Source: Flavobacteriales bacterium (GTDB lineage: Bacteria; Bacteroidota; Bacteroidia; Flavobacteriales; Flavobacteriaceae). Taken from it: a DNA stretch of 6,532 bases. Shown here in pieces: positions 5,811 through 6,532 of the stretch; the first letter of the stretch is position 1, and each line of letters starts with the position of its first letter. Made by a program: the position numbers and the translations under genes. The stretch spans positions 1-6,532 of the forward strand of contig JALVLX010000002.1 of assembly GCA_027032855.1 (NCBI GenBank). The letters run 5' to 3'. The notes under the pieces were generated by a model that was given only the letters and a program-made list of their open reading frames with translations, was not told the DNA's origin and searched no databases.

Positions 5811-5955
5811 GGTTCTCAGGAAGGATAATTATGATGAAGAATTGAAAATAAAACTTTCAACACAGGTTGCTAAGAAGCCTGTCGAAGTGTAACTTTCAAC
5901 TCAATATATTGACTAAATTTGCAAAAAATATTTGACATAAAAAATTTATATATAA
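5811..5955. other. Spacer with small repeats, no gene
   Basis: A 10-mer AACTTTCAAC occurs at 5852-5861 and 5891-5900; the same 10-mer also occurs at 4100-4109 before the M28-like gene. An imperfect dyad at 5862-5882 (ACAGGTT/AAGCCTGT-like, 7 pairs including one G-T) has no T-run, so no convincing terminator separates the flanking genes. Read on the minus strand, 5878-5889 gives CACTTCGACAGG, which resembles a short dispersed repeat I recall from many environmental genomes. Confidence 0.4.
5914..5921 (+). promoter_or_regulatory. Possible promoter element of the phospho-sugar mutase gene
   Basis: TAAATTTG matches the TAnnTTTG minus-7 consensus 34 nt before the ATG at 5956. No TTG lies at the expected 19-20-nt spacing upstream, so this is weaker than the rplM promoter. 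Confidence 0.35.
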
Positions 5956-6532
5956 ATGAATAACGAAATTTTACAAAAAGCAAAAGCTTGGACACAAGCA
6001 CCTTTTGACGAAGCTACCCGCAAGGAAGTAACGGATATGATAGCAAACGATTCTAAAAAACTCGAAGACAGTTTTTATAAAAATCTTGAATTTGGTACCG
6101 GTGGCATGCGTGGCATTATGGGTGCCGGCACCAACCGTATCAATAAATATACTTTGGGACGCAATACCCAAGGTCTGGCAAACTATATCAACAGAGTGTC
6201 TGACAAAAAAGAAAAAAGTGTAGCCATTAACTATGATGTGCGTCACAACAGCAAGGAATTTGCCAAGCTGGTAGCTGACATTTTAACAGCTAACGGTATC
6301 AGAGCCTATCTCTTTTCAGAGTTTCGTCCTACTCCTGAATTGTCATTTGCCGTACGGCATTTGGGTACCGATGCCGGTATTGTGTTGACGGCTTCACACA
6401 ATCCGCCTGAATATAACGGTTACAAAGTTTATTGGAATGACGGGGCGCAAATTGTGCCACCTCAAGATAAAGAGATTGTTGATGAAATCAATAGTGTCAG
6501 TTTTGATGAAATCAAATTTACTCCCAATGAAG
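5956..6532 (+). CDS. Phospho-sugar mutase (phosphoglucomutase/phosphomannomutase type), 3' end cut
   Basis: Alpha-D-phosphohexomutases move phosphate between C1 and C6 of hexoses through a phosphoserine enzyme, supplying glucose-1-P or mannose-1-P for polysaccharide and envelope synthesis. I translated 192 codons from the ATG at 5956, open to the edge. The start MNNEILQKAKAWTQAPFDE and the segment LEFGTGGMRGIMGAG (residues 44-58) are typical of the longer PgcA-like bacterial class. INYDVRHNSKEFA follows at 91-103. The catalytic loop TASHNP lies at 145-150 with Ser147 as phosphoserine, and YNGYKVYWNDGAQI comes next. PgcA-like proteins are about 570-580 aa, so roughly one third is visible. The metal-binding and sugar-specificity loops lie outside, so glucose versus mannose preference cannot be decided. 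The ATG overlaps an AT-only 14-bp palindrome (5944-5957), probably chance. Confidence 0.95.
   Translation, partial: MNNEILQKAKAWTQAPFDEATRKEVTDMIANDSKKLEDSFYKNLEFGTGGMRGIMGAGTNRINKYTLGRNTQGLANYINRVSDKKEKSVAINYDVRHNSKEFAKLVADILTANGIRAYLFSEFRPTPELSFAVRHLGTDAGIVLTASHNPPEYNGYKVYWNDGAQIVPPQDKEIVDEINSVSFDEIKFTPNE

Noticed and set aside
5944..5957. 14-bp palindrome overlapping the mutase start codon
   Set aside because: It is A/T only in a very AT-rich leader and forms a negligible hairpin, so chance is the simplest explanation.
5971..6246. 91-codon minus-strand open frame within the sugar mutase gene
   Set aside because: It is the shadow of a strongly conserved mutase frame; no signal supports its expression.
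1..6532. A new defence, toxin-antitoxin or mobile system
   Set aside because: No transposase, integrase, nuclease, methylase or toxin-like gene is present, and all coding space is accounted for by ribosomal, surface and sugar-metabolism genes.

Overview
The window looks like a chromosomal piece of an AT-rich member of the Bacteroidota, probably Flavobacteriia-like. This rests on three things: the rplM-rpsI-rpsB gene order; promoters of the Bacteroidota type (TTG about 19-20 nt before TAnnTTTG) with no Shine-Dalgarno sequences; and a large repeat-bearing surface protein beside an M28-type lipoprotein. The genus cannot be given from sequence reading alone.

Left part, minus strand (1-1546): a ribosomal-protein operon read right to left, rplM (L13), rpsI (S9), rpsB (S2, cut by the window edge). 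rplM and rpsI overlap by one base (TAATG). rpsI and rpsB are separated by about 95 nt that can fold into a bulged stem with an outer closing helix, a candidate translational control element. A good promoter lies just upstream of rplM.

Divergent spacer (1547-1828): T-tracts, three imperfect tandem 21-bp units, then a good plus-strand promoter whose TTG abuts the last unit. This promoter drives a 712-aa exported protein (1829-3967). That protein has receptor-L/leucine-rich-like repeats, including three recently duplicated ~255-bp units, then Ca-binding thrombospondin type-3 repeats, then a short C-terminal GIGT-type module. It ends in a hairpin and a strong intrinsic terminator.

Right part, plus strand: a lipoprotein with an M28 metallopeptidase fold (4215-5810) in which the catalytic Glu is Lys and a metal-ligand Asp is His, so it is probably a pseudopeptidase or an altered enzyme. 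After a 145-nt spacer with small repeats comes the N-terminal third of a phosphoglucomutase/phosphomannomutase-type phospho-sugar mutase (5956 to the edge).

The ribosomal operon and the sugar mutase are housekeeping genes; the two exported proteins between them are envelope or surface functions with their own promoters. No mobile element, CRISPR array, tRNA, rRNA or defence system is visible. The points most worth attention are the degenerate M28 active site, the 21-bp upstream array, the mosaic internal repeats and the rpsI-rpsB RNA fold.
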